DNA of 64,000 nt, taken from 62-47 sp044463945 (GTDB lineage Bacteria > Pseudomonadota > Alphaproteobacteria > Rhizobiales > Xanthobacteraceae). The notes below the pieces were generated by a model that searched no databases, was not told where the DNA came from, and saw only the letters and a program-made list of their open reading frames with translations. The translations under genes and the position numbers were made by a program. Shown piece by piece: positions 36,650 to 44,973 of this stretch; positions within the stretch are counted from its first letter, which is position 1, and each line of letters opens with the position of its first letter. Location: the NCBI GenBank assembly GCA_044463945.1, contig JBIQLW010000009.1:1-64000 (forward strand), written 5' to 3'.

Positions 36650-37711
36650 ATGACGTCTTTTCGCGAGCAGGTGATACGTTCGGGTCTCGGCGCGCTGCGT
36701 GTCACAGGCGTTCACCATCTGCTGCGGCCGATGCTGGCCGGCGTCGGCTGCATCTTCATGCTGCATCACGTCCGGCCGCGCCGCGAGATGGCGTTCCAGC
36801 CGAACCATCACCTGGAGATCACTCCCGGCTTCCTGCGCGCGGCGCTTTCGCATCTGCGCCGCGGCGGCATCGACCTCGTCAGCCTCGACGAGATGCGCCG
36901 CCGGCTCGCCGAGCGCGACTTCAAGCGCCGCTTCGCCTGCATCACCCTTGACGACGGCTATCGCGACAATCGCGATCATGCCGCGCCGGTACTGCGCGAA
37001 TTCGGCGCACCCTTCACTGTCTATGTCACCAGCGATTTTGCGAACGGCACCGGCCGGATGTGGTGGGTGGCGCTGGAGCGGGTACTGGCGCGCGCCGATT
37101 CGATCGAAACCGACATCGGCAGCGCCGCGACACGTCTCGACACCCGTACGCTCAAGGGCAAGCAAGGTGCCTTCGCCTACCTCCACGAAGCACTGCGCCA
37201 GTTGCCCGACAGCGCCGCCATCAACCGCGAGGTCGGCGCGTTGTGCGCCCGTCACGGCATCGATGCGACGACCATCAGCCGCGAACTGTGCCTGTCGTGG
37301 GACGAACTGAAGGCGTTCGCCGCCACCGAGCCGCTGCTCACCGTCGGCGCCCACACCGTCACCCACGACAACCTCGCCAAGCAAAGCGAGACCGCCGCGC
37401 TCGGCGAAATCACCACCAATCGCGCCGACATCGAGGCCGTGCTGCAACGGCCGGTGAGGCATCTCGCCTATCCTTACGGCGACAGGCTCGCCGCCGGGGT
37501 GCGCGAGTTCGCGCTGGCGCGCCGCGCCGGGTTCGATACCGCGGTGACGACGCGGCCCGGCATGATCTTCGCCGAAAACGCCGCGCATCCTACCGCGCTG
37601 CCGCGCATCTCCCTCAACGGCAATTATCAGGACGAGCGCTACCTGCCGGTGTTGACCTCAGGCGCCGCGACGGCGCTGTGGAATCGCTTCCGCCGCGTCG
37701 ATGTCGCCTGA
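36650..37711 (+). CDS. polysaccharide deacetylase (NodB-fold)
   Basis: A 353-residue cytoplasmic-looking protein with the NodB homology motifs: metal-binding Asp block ACITLDDGYRDNRDH and HTVTHDNL (two His of the zinc site), then HLAYPYGDR (substrate Arg/Pro region) and a C-terminal leucine-rich segment. Such enzymes remove N-acetyl groups from surface glycans. It starts with a hydrophilic MTSFREQ; no signal peptide. It is divergent from the OmpA/BON gene. Confidence 0.88.
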   Translation: MTSFREQVIRSGLGALRVTGVHHLLRPMLAGVGCIFMLHHVRPRREMAFQPNHHLEITPGFLRAALSHLRRGGIDLVSLDEMRRRLAERDFKRRFACITLDDGYRDNRDHAAPVLREFGAPFTVYVTSDFANGTGRMWWVALERVLARADSIETDIGSAATRLDTRTLKGKQGAFAYLHEALRQLPDSAAINREVGALCARHGIDATTISRELCLSWDELKAFAATEPLLTVGAHTVTHDNLAKQSETAALGEITTNRADIEAVLQRPVRHLAYPYGDRLAAGVREFALARRAGFDTAVTTRPGMIFAENAAHPTALPRISLNGNYQDERYLPVLTSGAATALWNRFRRVDVA

Positions 37712-37789
37712 TAAGGTCCTGATTTCATTGAACGCGATTTGAGTCAGGGGCTGCGCGGCGACAGCGCCGCCGCTCCTCCAACGCTCAAA

Positions 37790-37812
37790 AAGATGTAAAT
37801 TATCTACATCTA
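37790..37812. promoter_or_regulatory. NsrR-like palindrome before small ORF
   Basis: AAGATGTAAATTATCTACATCTA (written as AAGATGTA-AATTATC-TACATCTA): arms AGATGTA/TACATCT with a 7-bp centre. It matches about 17 of 23 positions of the Rrf2/NsrR consensus AAGATGY-ATTTNAAAT-RCATCTT, read by eye. It is 82 bp upstream of the 37894 gene. It could also be a weak AT-rich terminator. Confidence 0.45.
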
Positions 37813-37893
37813 TTTGCGCCGCCGACCTTGCCAGTGCCGGCACCGGGTGCTTCAGATGAGAACGGTTCTAATCTCTCCAGCGCGGATTCTCCC

Positions 37894-38121
37894 ATGAGCA
37901 ACACCTGGCTTCCCTCCCTCAAGACCGAAACCCCGCAGGCCGGCTTCGAACTGGCGGTGAAACTGTCGCGGGTCGGCGTCAAGTACACCCAGCCGTCCGA
38001 CGAAGTGCGCTCCAGCCTGCGCGGCGCCTATGATCACGATACCGCCCAACTGATCGCGTCCTCGCACGTCATCGCCGTCCACTTCCAGACCGTCGCCGCC
38101 GCCAACAACTATTGGCGCTGA
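37894..38121 (+). CDS. unknown small protein (75 residues)
   Basis: A short, non-membrane protein starting MSNTWLPSLKTETPQAGFEL and ending ASSHVIAVHFQTVAAANNYW plus R. Codon use resembles its neighbours, but there is no Shine-Dalgarno of note and no family I recognise. The gene lies alone between the deacetylase and the short-chain dehydrogenase, downstream of the palindrome at 37790. Probable gene, unknown function. Confidence 0.6.
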   Translation: MSNTWLPSLKTETPQAGFELAVKLSRVGVKYTQPSDEVRSSLRGAYDHDTAQLIASSHVIAVHFQTVAAANNYWR

Positions 38122-38193
38122 AGGCTTACGCCGCTCGTCTTGACTTGCCTCCCCGGCGCGGGGACTAATTCCCCGCCATCAACGGGAGATACC

Positions 38194-38997
38194 ATGTTCA
38201 AGGATCTGTTTTCGCTTCAAGGCCGCGTCGCGCTGGTGACCGGCGGCTCGCGCGGCATCGGCAAGATGATCGCCTCGGGCTTTCTCGCCTACGGCGCGTC
38301 GAAGGTCTACATCACCGCGCGCAAGGCCGGCCCCTGCGAGGAGACGGCGAAGGAGCTGACCGCCGCCTACGACGGCGAGTGCATCGCGCTGCCGATCGAC
38401 ATGTCCACGGTGGAAGGCTGCAACAAGCTCGCCGAGGAATTCATGAAGCGCGAGCAGAAGCTCGACATCCTGGTCAACAACGCCGGCGCGGCGTGGGGTT
38501 CGACGTTCGACGATTTTCCCGAGAGCGGCTGGGACAAGGTGATGAACCTCAACGTCAAGTCGCTGTTCTTCCTGACCAAGGCGCTGGCGAAGCCGCTGCG
38601 CGCGGCGGCGACGAAGGAGCGGCCCGGCAAGGTCATCAACATCGCCTCGGTGGACGGCCTCTCGGTCAATCCGATGGAGACGTATTCCTATCAGGCCAGC
38701 AAGGCCGCGGTGATCCACCTGACCCGGCGCATGGCGGCCCGGCTGATTCAAGACCACATCGTCGTCACCGCGATCTGTCCCGGCGCGTTCGCCTCCGACA
38801 TGAATCGCGCGGCGCGCGATCAGGCCGACAAGATCTCGCAGTGGATCCCGGCCAAGCGCATCGGCAACGACGAGGACATGGCGGGCCTTGCGATCTATCT
38901 CGCCTCTCGCGCCGGCGACTATGTGGTCGGCAACGCCATCGCCATCGACGGCGGCATCGTCTACGCCCACCTCAGCGTCCCGGTTTCGGGAGAATAA
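38194..38997 (+). CDS. short-chain dehydrogenase/reductase (RhlG-like)
   Basis: A 267-residue classical SDR with the cofactor motif VTGGSRGIGK, NNAGAAWG, the catalytic Tyr/Lys in YSYQASKAAV and the preceding Ser in NIASVDG. It looks most like the RhlG/beta-ketoacyl reductase branch (SLQGRVALVTGG start; SQWIPAKRIGNDEDMAGL). GGGAG precedes the ATG. The substrate is unknown. Confidence 0.88.
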   Translation: MFKDLFSLQGRVALVTGGSRGIGKMIASGFLAYGASKVYITARKAGPCEETAKELTAAYDGECIALPIDMSTVEGCNKLAEEFMKREQKLDILVNNAGAAWGSTFDDFPESGWDKVMNLNVKSLFFLTKALAKPLRAAATKERPGKVINIASVDGLSVNPMETYSYQASKAAVIHLTRRMAARLIQDHIVVTAICPGAFASDMNRAARDQADKISQWIPAKRIGNDEDMAGLAIYLASRAGDYVVGNAIAIDGGIVYAHLSVPVSGE

Positions 38998-39026
38998 CGG
39001 CGCGCGGCGCGGCGTCCGCACACGAT

Positions 39027-39737
39027 CTATACCCCGAGATGGCGCTCCAAGAGGTCCGGCCGCGCCATCAGGGCGGCCGGCGCGCCGTCGAACACCGCCG
39101 TCCCCTTCGCCAGCAGCACGACACGGTCGGCGATCCTCGCCAGACTGCGGAAATCCTTGTCCACCACGACGGTGGCGATGCCCTCGCCGGCGATGACGCC
39201 GAGCGTGGTCCAGATGTCGCGCGCCACCAGCGGCGCGAGACCCTCGGTCGCCTCGTCGATCAGGATCAAATCGGGATTGGTCATCAGCGCGCGGCCGATG
39301 GTCAGCATCTGCTGCTCGCCGCCGGAAAGCTGATTGCCGCCGTTGCCGCGCCGTTCGCGTAGCCGCGGAAATAACGCGAAGACGCGCGGCAGCGTCCACG
39401 ACCGCCGGCCGTCGCGGCCCGGCCGCGCCGCCATGGTGAGGTTTTCCTCCACCGTCAGGGAGGCGAAGACACCGCGCCCTTCCGGCACCAGCGCGACGCC
39501 CGCGCGGGCGATCTCCTCCGGCGCGCGACCGCGAATGTGGCGGCCGGCGAAGCGGACCTCGCCGCGACAGTCGGGCACCAGCCCCATCAGCGCGCGCAGC
39601 AGCGTGGTCTTGCCCATGCCGTTGCGGCCGATCAGCGCCACCTGCTCGCCCTTCCCGATCGAAAGGTCGATGCCGTGCAGGATCTGGCTCGCGCCGTAGA
39701 AGGCTTCGAGGCGGGCGACGGTGAGCAGCGCGCTCAT
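39027..39737 (-). CDS. livF: branched-chain amino acid-type ABC transporter ATPase LivF
   Basis: 236 residues: Walker A GRNGMGKTTLLRALMG, signature LSGGEQQML, Walker B LILIDEATEGLAP. LPEGRGVF-type block (ALVPEGRGVFASLTVEENL) marks the LivF kind. The last visible gene of the leftward Liv cluster; its start overlaps livG (ATGA). Confidence 0.95.
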   Translation of the reverse strand: MSALLTVARLEAFYGASQILHGIDLSIGKGEQVALIGRNGMGKTTLLRALMGLVPDCRGEVRFAGRHIRGRAPEEIARAGVALVPEGRGVFASLTVEENLTMAARPGRDGRRSWTLPRVFALFPRLRERRGNGGNQLSGGEQQMLTIGRALMTNPDLILIDEATEGLAPLVARDIWTTLGVIAGEGIATVVVDKDFRSLARIADRVVLLAKGTAVFDGAPAALMARPDLLERHLGV

Positions 39738-40504
39738 GGCGCGTCTCCATGGTCGCCGAGATAGGCAGTGCGCACGTCCGGGTGGGCACGCACCTCGCGC
39801 GGCGCGCCCGAGGCGATCACGCGACCCTCGTGCAGCACGGTCAGGCGGTCCGCCAACTCGAACACCGCATCCATGTCGTGCTCGACCAGCAGCACCGCGC
39901 GATCCGCCTTCAGCGAGGCGACCAGGTCGATGATGCCGCGCGCCTCGCCCTGCCCCATGCCGGCCAGCGGCTCGTCGAGCAGGATGATGCGCGGATCGGT
40001 CGCCAGCACCATGGCGATTTCAAGCTGGCGCTGCTCGCCGTGGCTCAGGCGATCGGCGACCACGGTTGTCCGCGCCGACAACCCGACGCGGGCGATGGCC
40101 TGCGTTGCGCGCTCCTGCACCGCCGCGTCAGTGCCGGCGCGGGCGAACATGCGCAGCGGCGACGGCGCGCGCGCCTGCGCGGCGAGGCGGACGTTCTCAT
40201 GCACGGTGAACTTCGGGAAGATCGTGGTCTTCTGATAGGCGCGGCCGAGGCCGTGGCGGGCGCGGCGATCCGGCGGCAACCGCGTGACATCGATCGCGCC
40301 CAGCATGATCGCGCCGGCGCTGGCGATCAGCTCGCCGGACAGCAGATTGACGAGGGTGGACTTGCCTGCGCCGTTGGGGCCGATCACGGCATGAATCTCG
40401 CCGACATTCACATCGATTGAAACGTCGGCGACGGCGCTGAGGCCGCCGAAGCGCTTGTGCAAGCCGCTCGCCCGAAGCGCCGCGCGGGAGCCGACCTCAG
40501 CCAT
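39734..40504 (-). CDS. livG: branched-chain amino acid-type ABC transporter ATPase LivG
   Basis: 256 residues: Walker A GPNGAGKSTLVNLLSG, LivG-type FGGLSAVADVS, Walker B IILLDEPLAGM, and the C-terminal ending ...RTAYLGDHGDAP with the usual VRAHPDV. The signature is LSHGEQRQLEIA. It starts inside livM (8-base overlap). MAEVGSR at 40504 was chosen over an upstream in-frame ATG at 40546. Confidence 0.95.
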   Translation of the reverse strand: MAEVGSRAALRASGLHKRFGGLSAVADVSIDVNVGEIHAVIGPNGAGKSTLVNLLSGELIASAGAIMLGAIDVTRLPPDRRARHGLGRAYQKTTIFPKFTVHENVRLAAQARAPSPLRMFARAGTDAAVQERATQAIARVGLSARTTVVADRLSHGEQRQLEIAMVLATDPRIILLDEPLAGMGQGEARGIIDLVASLKADRAVLLVEHDMDAVFELADRLTVLHEGRVIASGAPREVRAHPDVRTAYLGDHGDAP

Positions 40505-41486
40505 GCCGCCCCTCCGCCATCGACGATGGTGCGGGGCGCGGCGCATCCGCCGCGTCTCCGAAGATCAACGGCCACAACTGGCGCACGCCGTTCGGCAGCG
40601 CCAGCACGATGACGATGACGGCCAGCCCCTCGATCAGTTTCCAGTGGTCGGTGGTCGCTTTCAGCACTTCCTCCAGTCCGATCAGGACCAGCGCGCCGAG
40701 CAGCGGCCCGGTCACCGAGCGCAGGCCGCCGATCAGCACCATCACCAGAACGGTGGCGGAGAGATGCCAGCCCAGCATCTGCGGCGCGACGAAGCCGAAC
40801 TGCGCGGCGGCGAAATAGCCGGCGACGCCGGCGAGCGCGCCCGACACCACGAAGGCGATCAGGCGGATGCGGAAGATCGGGAAGCCGAGCGAGCGGGCGC
40901 GGCGCTCGTTGTCGCGCGCCGCCGCCAGCGCCCGCCCGAACGGCGATCCCACCAGCACGGTCAGGAGCGCCACGGTCGCAACCGCGAACGCCAGCACCAC
41001 GCCGTAGAACACCACGGGCGAGGCAAGATCGAGCAGTTGATACCCGGCGATCACGATCTCCGGTCTGGCGTTGACGTAAGCGCCGTCGGAGCCGCCGGCG
41101 ATGTCGGTGTCGTGAAACAGGAAGAACAGCATCTCGCCGAACGCCAGCGTGACCATGATGAAGTAGACGCCGCGCGTGCGCAGCGCCAGCGCGCCGATCA
41201 ACAGCGCCGCGACCGCCGACGCCAGCACCGCGACCGGCAAGGTCACGAGCAGCGACGCCGGATCGTAACCCGGCGTCAGCAGCGCCAGCATGTAGCCACT
41301 GAGGCCGAAGAACGCGGCATGGCACAGGCTGACCATGCCGCCGTGCCCCACCGCGAGGTTGAGCGCCATGGCGAGGATGCCCATGATCAGCGCCTTGCTG
41401 GCGAACTGCACGTAATAGGTCGGCACCACGAACGGCAGCGCCAGCGCGATGGCGAGCAGCACGACGAGGACGAGCGGCCTGCGCAT
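40497..41486 (-). CDS. livM: branched-chain amino acid-type ABC permease LivM
   Basis: A 329-residue polytopic permease (LivM/HisM fold), with about ten hydrophobic segments and the EAA-like loop ARDNERRARSLGFPIFRIRL. It follows livH by three bases. Confidence 0.93.
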   Translation of the reverse strand: MRRPLVLVVLLAIALALPFVVPTYYVQFASKALIMGILAMALNLAVGHGGMVSLCHAAFFGLSGYMLALLTPGYDPASLLVTLPVAVLASAVAALLIGALALRTRGVYFIMVTLAFGEMLFFLFHDTDIAGGSDGAYVNARPEIVIAGYQLLDLASPVVFYGVVLAFAVATVALLTVLVGSPFGRALAAARDNERRARSLGFPIFRIRLIAFVVSGALAGVAGYFAAAQFGFVAPQMLGWHLSATVLVMVLIGGLRSVTGPLLGALVLIGLEEVLKATTDHWKLIEGLAVIVIVLALPNGVRQLWPLIFGDAADAPRPAPSSMAEGRHG

Positions 41487-41489
41487 CGC

Positions 41490-42362
41490 TCACACCTCCC
41501 GCCGGCCGAGGATGCCGTTGGGCCGCCACAATAGCACCGCCGCCATCAGCACATAGATCAGGATGCTGGAGACGCTGGGAAAGAACACCTTGCCGAAGGT
41601 GTCGGTGAGACCGATCAGCAGCGCGCCGACCGCCGCGCCGGCGACCGAGCCGATGCCGCCGAGCACGACGACGACGAAGGACAGGATCAACATGCCGTCG
41701 CCCATGCCGGGAAACACCGTCGAGACCGGCGCGACGACGATGCCGCCGAGGGCGGCGAGCGCGATGCCGACCGCGAAGACATAGCGGTTCACCACGTCGA
41801 ACCTGATGCCGAGCACGCGCGTCATCTCGCGGTTCTCGGCCCCGGCGCGCACGATCATGCCGACCCTGGTGCGGGTGATGACGAAGAAGATCGCCGCCGC
41901 GACGATCAGGCAGAAGCCGCAGATCGCCAGCCGGTAAACCGGATAGGACAGGTTGTCGGTGAGTTGGATCGCGCCCGACAGCCACGCCGGCGGCGCGACC
42001 GAATGCACGTCCTTGCCGAACAGGATTTCACGCGCCTCGTCGATCACCAGAATCAGCCCGAACGACAAGAGCACCTGCACCAGATGATCGCGGCCGTAGA
42101 GCCTGCGGATGAAGACGCTCTCCACCACCAGCCCGACGGCGAACGCGATCACGACGCCGAGCACCATCGCCAGCCAGAAGCTGCCGGTGGCGGCGGCGAT
42201 CCAGTAGGCGAGGTAGGCGCCCAGCATATAGAACGCGCCGTGGGCGAGGTTGATGACCCCGAGGATGCCGAACACCAGCGTCAGCCCGCTGGCGACCAGA
42301 AACAGCACCATCGCGTATTGAACGGCGTTGAGCAGTTGCACGCCGAAGGTGACGAGGTCCAT
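41490..42362 (-). CDS. livH: branched-chain amino acid-type ABC permease LivH
   Basis: A 290-residue permease with about eight helices and the LivH blocks LVFGILGVINLAHGAFYMLG, RAGAENREMTRVLGI and GGIGSVAGAAVGALLIGL. MDLVTFGVQLLNAVQY at 42362 is the family start; eight residues upstream were rejected. Confidence 0.93.
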   Translation of the reverse strand: MDLVTFGVQLLNAVQYAMVLFLVASGLTLVFGILGVINLAHGAFYMLGAYLAYWIAAATGSFWLAMVLGVVIAFAVGLVVESVFIRRLYGRDHLVQVLLSFGLILVIDEAREILFGKDVHSVAPPAWLSGAIQLTDNLSYPVYRLAICGFCLIVAAAIFFVITRTRVGMIVRAGAENREMTRVLGIRFDVVNRYVFAVGIALAALGGIVVAPVSTVFPGMGDGMLILSFVVVVLGGIGSVAGAAVGALLIGLTDTFGKVFFPSVSSILIYVLMAAVLLWRPNGILGRREV

Positions 42363-42429
42363 AAGCGGATTCCGAAAGACGCCCAATGCGGTTTAGGCTG
42401 AAATGCCCGTTGTGGGTGGCGGGCCGTTA

Positions 42430-42545
42430 CGAGACGTCATCGTCCGCGAAGGCAGACGATCCAGTCATCCGTGCGAGTCCATAGGAAACGCGGCCCGACG
42501 CGGAGTACTGGATACTCCGCCTTCGCGGAGTATGACGGTTATCGT
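42430..42545. repeat. two-hairpin intergenic repeat, copy 7
   Basis: The left hairpin is GTCCGCGAAGGCAGACGATC and the right hairpin ACTCCGCCTTCGCGGAGTAT. It separates the receptor gene from livH within the 245-bp gap. Confidence 0.78.
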
Positions 42546-42607
42546 GTTGTACATCTGTCGTCCAAAAGACGAACGTCCGTTAGACATGCAGATGGATGAC
42601 CGACCGC

Positions 42608-43807
42608 TCACGCCAGCTTGCAGCCGCGCGCCGGATCGTCAACGTTCTTCTGCGCGATTGATACCAGTTCGTTGCGGCCGTTGCGCACCTCACGCAGATA
42701 GATGTTGTGGATCGGATTGTGCGCCTTGTTGAAGCTGAGCGGCCCGCGCGGGCTGTCGATCTTGGCCGCCCCCATAGCCGCGATCATCTTCTCGCGCTGC
42801 TTGTCGTCGCCGCCGACCGCGCTCAGGCCGGCGTCGAGCAGCGCCGCCGCGTCATAGCCCTGCACCGCGTAGATGTCGCCGGCATTTCCGGTCTTGTCCT
42901 TGAACGCCTTGAGAAAGGCGACGTTGGCGGGAATATCGAGATCGTCGGCGTAGTGCAGCGTGGTCCTGACGCCGTTCGCGGCGTCACCCTGCGCCGCCAG
43001 CGTGCCGTCGGTGAGAAAGCCCGCGCCGTAAAGCGGGATCGTCTTGTTGAGGCCGGAGGCCGCATAGTCCTTGACGAACTTCACCGCGCCGCCGCCGGCG
43101 AAGAAGCAATGCACCGCGTCGGGCTTAAGCTGCGCGATGCGGGTAATCAGCGCCTGAAACTCCACTTCCGGGAACGGCAGCGTCAGGTCCTCGACCACCT
43201 TGCCGCCGGCCTTGGTGAAGCCTTCCCTGAAGGCGCTCATCTGCTCGGCGCCGCCGGCGTATTTCCAGGTGATGGTGGCGACGTTCTTGTGGCCGTCGTC
43301 GAACATCACCTTGCCCATCGGATAATTCGGCTGCCAGTTCGAGAACGACGAGCGGAAGATGTTGGGCGCGCAGGCCGGCCCGGTGGCGTCGTTGGCGCCG
43401 GCGTTGGGAATGATCAACAGCGTCTTGGTGTCGCGCGCCACCTTCACCATCGCCATCGCCACGCCGGAATGCACGGTGCCGATCACCACGTCGGCCTTCT
43501 CGCGGCCGACCAGACGGTTCATGTTGTCGGTCGCGGCTTCCGGTTTCGATTCGTCGTCAACCTGCACGAAGACGATGTTGCGGCCGCCGAGCTTGCCGCC
43601 CTTCTGTTCGACATAGAGACGGAAGCCGTCGTCGATGAACTTGCCGAGCTTGGCGTAGGTGCCGGTATAGGGCAGCATCAGGCCGACCTTGAGCGGCACG
43701 TTCTGCGCGACCGCCGGCGCGCGCAACGCGGGCGTGACCGCAAGCGTGGCGACGCCGGCCGCCCCGGTCAGCAGCCGGCGGCGGCTGACGATCAAACGTC
43801 TCGACAT
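42608..43807 (-). CDS. periplasmic binding protein of the Liv-type transporter
   Basis: A 399-residue LivK/Leu-Ile-Val-binding-fold protein with a Tat-like signal (VSRRRLLTGAAGVATLAV). PLKVGLMLPYTGTYAKLG, DDESKPEAATDNMNRLV, IPNAGANDATG and the C-terminal PRGPLSFNKAHN are typical. Several such receptors bind aromatic or other carboxylates rather than amino acids, so the ligand is not assigned. It precedes livH in the transcript order. Confidence 0.9.
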   Translation of the reverse strand: MSRRLIVSRRRLLTGAAGVATLAVTPALRAPAVAQNVPLKVGLMLPYTGTYAKLGKFIDDGFRLYVEQKGGKLGGRNIVFVQVDDESKPEAATDNMNRLVGREKADVVIGTVHSGVAMAMVKVARDTKTLLIIPNAGANDATGPACAPNIFRSSFSNWQPNYPMGKVMFDDGHKNVATITWKYAGGAEQMSAFREGFTKAGGKVVEDLTLPFPEVEFQALITRIAQLKPDAVHCFFAGGGAVKFVKDYAASGLNKTIPLYGAGFLTDGTLAAQGDAANGVRTTLHYADDLDIPANVAFLKAFKDKTGNAGDIYAVQGYDAAALLDAGLSAVGGDDKQREKMIAAMGAAKIDSPRGPLSFNKAHNPIHNIYLREVRNGRNELVSIAQKNVDDPARGCKLA

Positions 43808-44066
43808 GGTATCCTCCCTCTCGTCGGATTTTTATCGCAAGCATTGATGCGCGCGGATCATTCCGCGCGCCGTGCGCTGCCGGATTGAAGAAAGCCTGTC
43901 CACAGTCCCGGATCGCGACGAAACGCCGCCGCACGCGCGGGCCGTGCCCTTCATGCAGATGTCCCATGCAGCATAATTTGCATCTTCAAACGAATCCAAG
44001 ACCTATAATTTCCTGTAACTTCGGCGCGCCGGTGCAGGCGCGGACCATCTCCAAGGATCAGCCGCG

Positions 44067-44798
44067 ATGAGTTACCGCATCTTTCTTGCCGGCGCCACCG
44101 GGGCGGTCGGCCAGCGCCTGATTCCCCTGCTGCGCGATGCCGGCCACCATGTCGTCGGGACGACGCGGTTCGACTCGAAGACCGAAACGCTGCGCCGGCT
44201 GGGCGCCGAGCCCGCGGTGGTGAACGTGTTCGACGCCGCGGCGCTGACGGCCACCGTGGCCGCCGCGCGCCCGCAGATCGTCATCCATCAACTGACCGAC
44301 CTCCCGCCGGGCCTCGATCCCGCGAAGATGGCCGACGCCATCGGCCGCAATTCTCGCATCCGCATCGAAGGCACCCGCAACCTGATCGCCGCCGCCATCG
44401 CCGCCGGCGCGCGCCGGCTGATCGCCCAAAGCATCGCCTGGATGTACGCGCCGGGGCCGCAGCCACATGCGGAGAGCGACCCGCTCGATCATGCGGCCGA
44501 TGGCCCGCGCGGCGTCACGCTGGCCGGCGTGGTGTCGCTGGAAACGCAGACCCTGCAATCGCCGCCGCTCGACGGCATCGTACTGCGCTACGGCCAGTTG
44601 CACGGCCCCGGCACCGGCAGCGACACGCCGAGCGCCATCGCACCGCTGCACGTCGACGCCGCAGCTTATGCCGCGCTGCTGGCGATCGATCGCGGCAAGC
44701 CCGGCATCTACAACGTCGCCGGCCCCAACGATCTGGTTGCAACCGGCAAGGCGCAACGCGACCTCGGCTGGCGCCCCGACTTCCGCTTGCCGGCATAG
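44067..44798 (+). CDS. NAD(P)-dependent epimerase/dehydratase-like protein
   Basis: 243 residues with the extended-SDR start FLAGATGAVGQRLIPLL (GxxGxxG) and LIAQSIAWMYAPG, a short relative of the NAD-dependent epimerase family. I see no clear YxxxK pair (the SIAWMYAPG block carries the Tyr). It is shorter than typical sugar epimerases. Role unknown. It is 175 bp upstream of the hybrid kinase. Confidence 0.75.
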   Translation: MSYRIFLAGATGAVGQRLIPLLRDAGHHVVGTTRFDSKTETLRRLGAEPAVVNVFDAAALTATVAAARPQIVIHQLTDLPPGLDPAKMADAIGRNSRIRIEGTRNLIAAAIAAGARRLIAQSIAWMYAPGPQPHAESDPLDHAADGPRGVTLAGVVSLETQTLQSPPLDGIVLRYGQLHGPGTGSDTPSAIAPLHVDAAAYAALLAIDRGKPGIYNVAGPNDLVATGKAQRDLGWRPDFRLPA

Positions 44799-44973
44799 CC
44801 CGCCTGGCAGCCCGACGCGGCCGGGGAACCGGCGCCGTGAACTTTCCGGCCGCCCGCGCGACAGACACCGGCAGCCCGCAGGCCGCGACAAATCTCCCCC
44901 ATCGGACTATCATGCCGCCGCGGCGCTCGCGCGCTGCGTGCAGAGCCGATCTGAGCAGCGACGGAACCAAATC

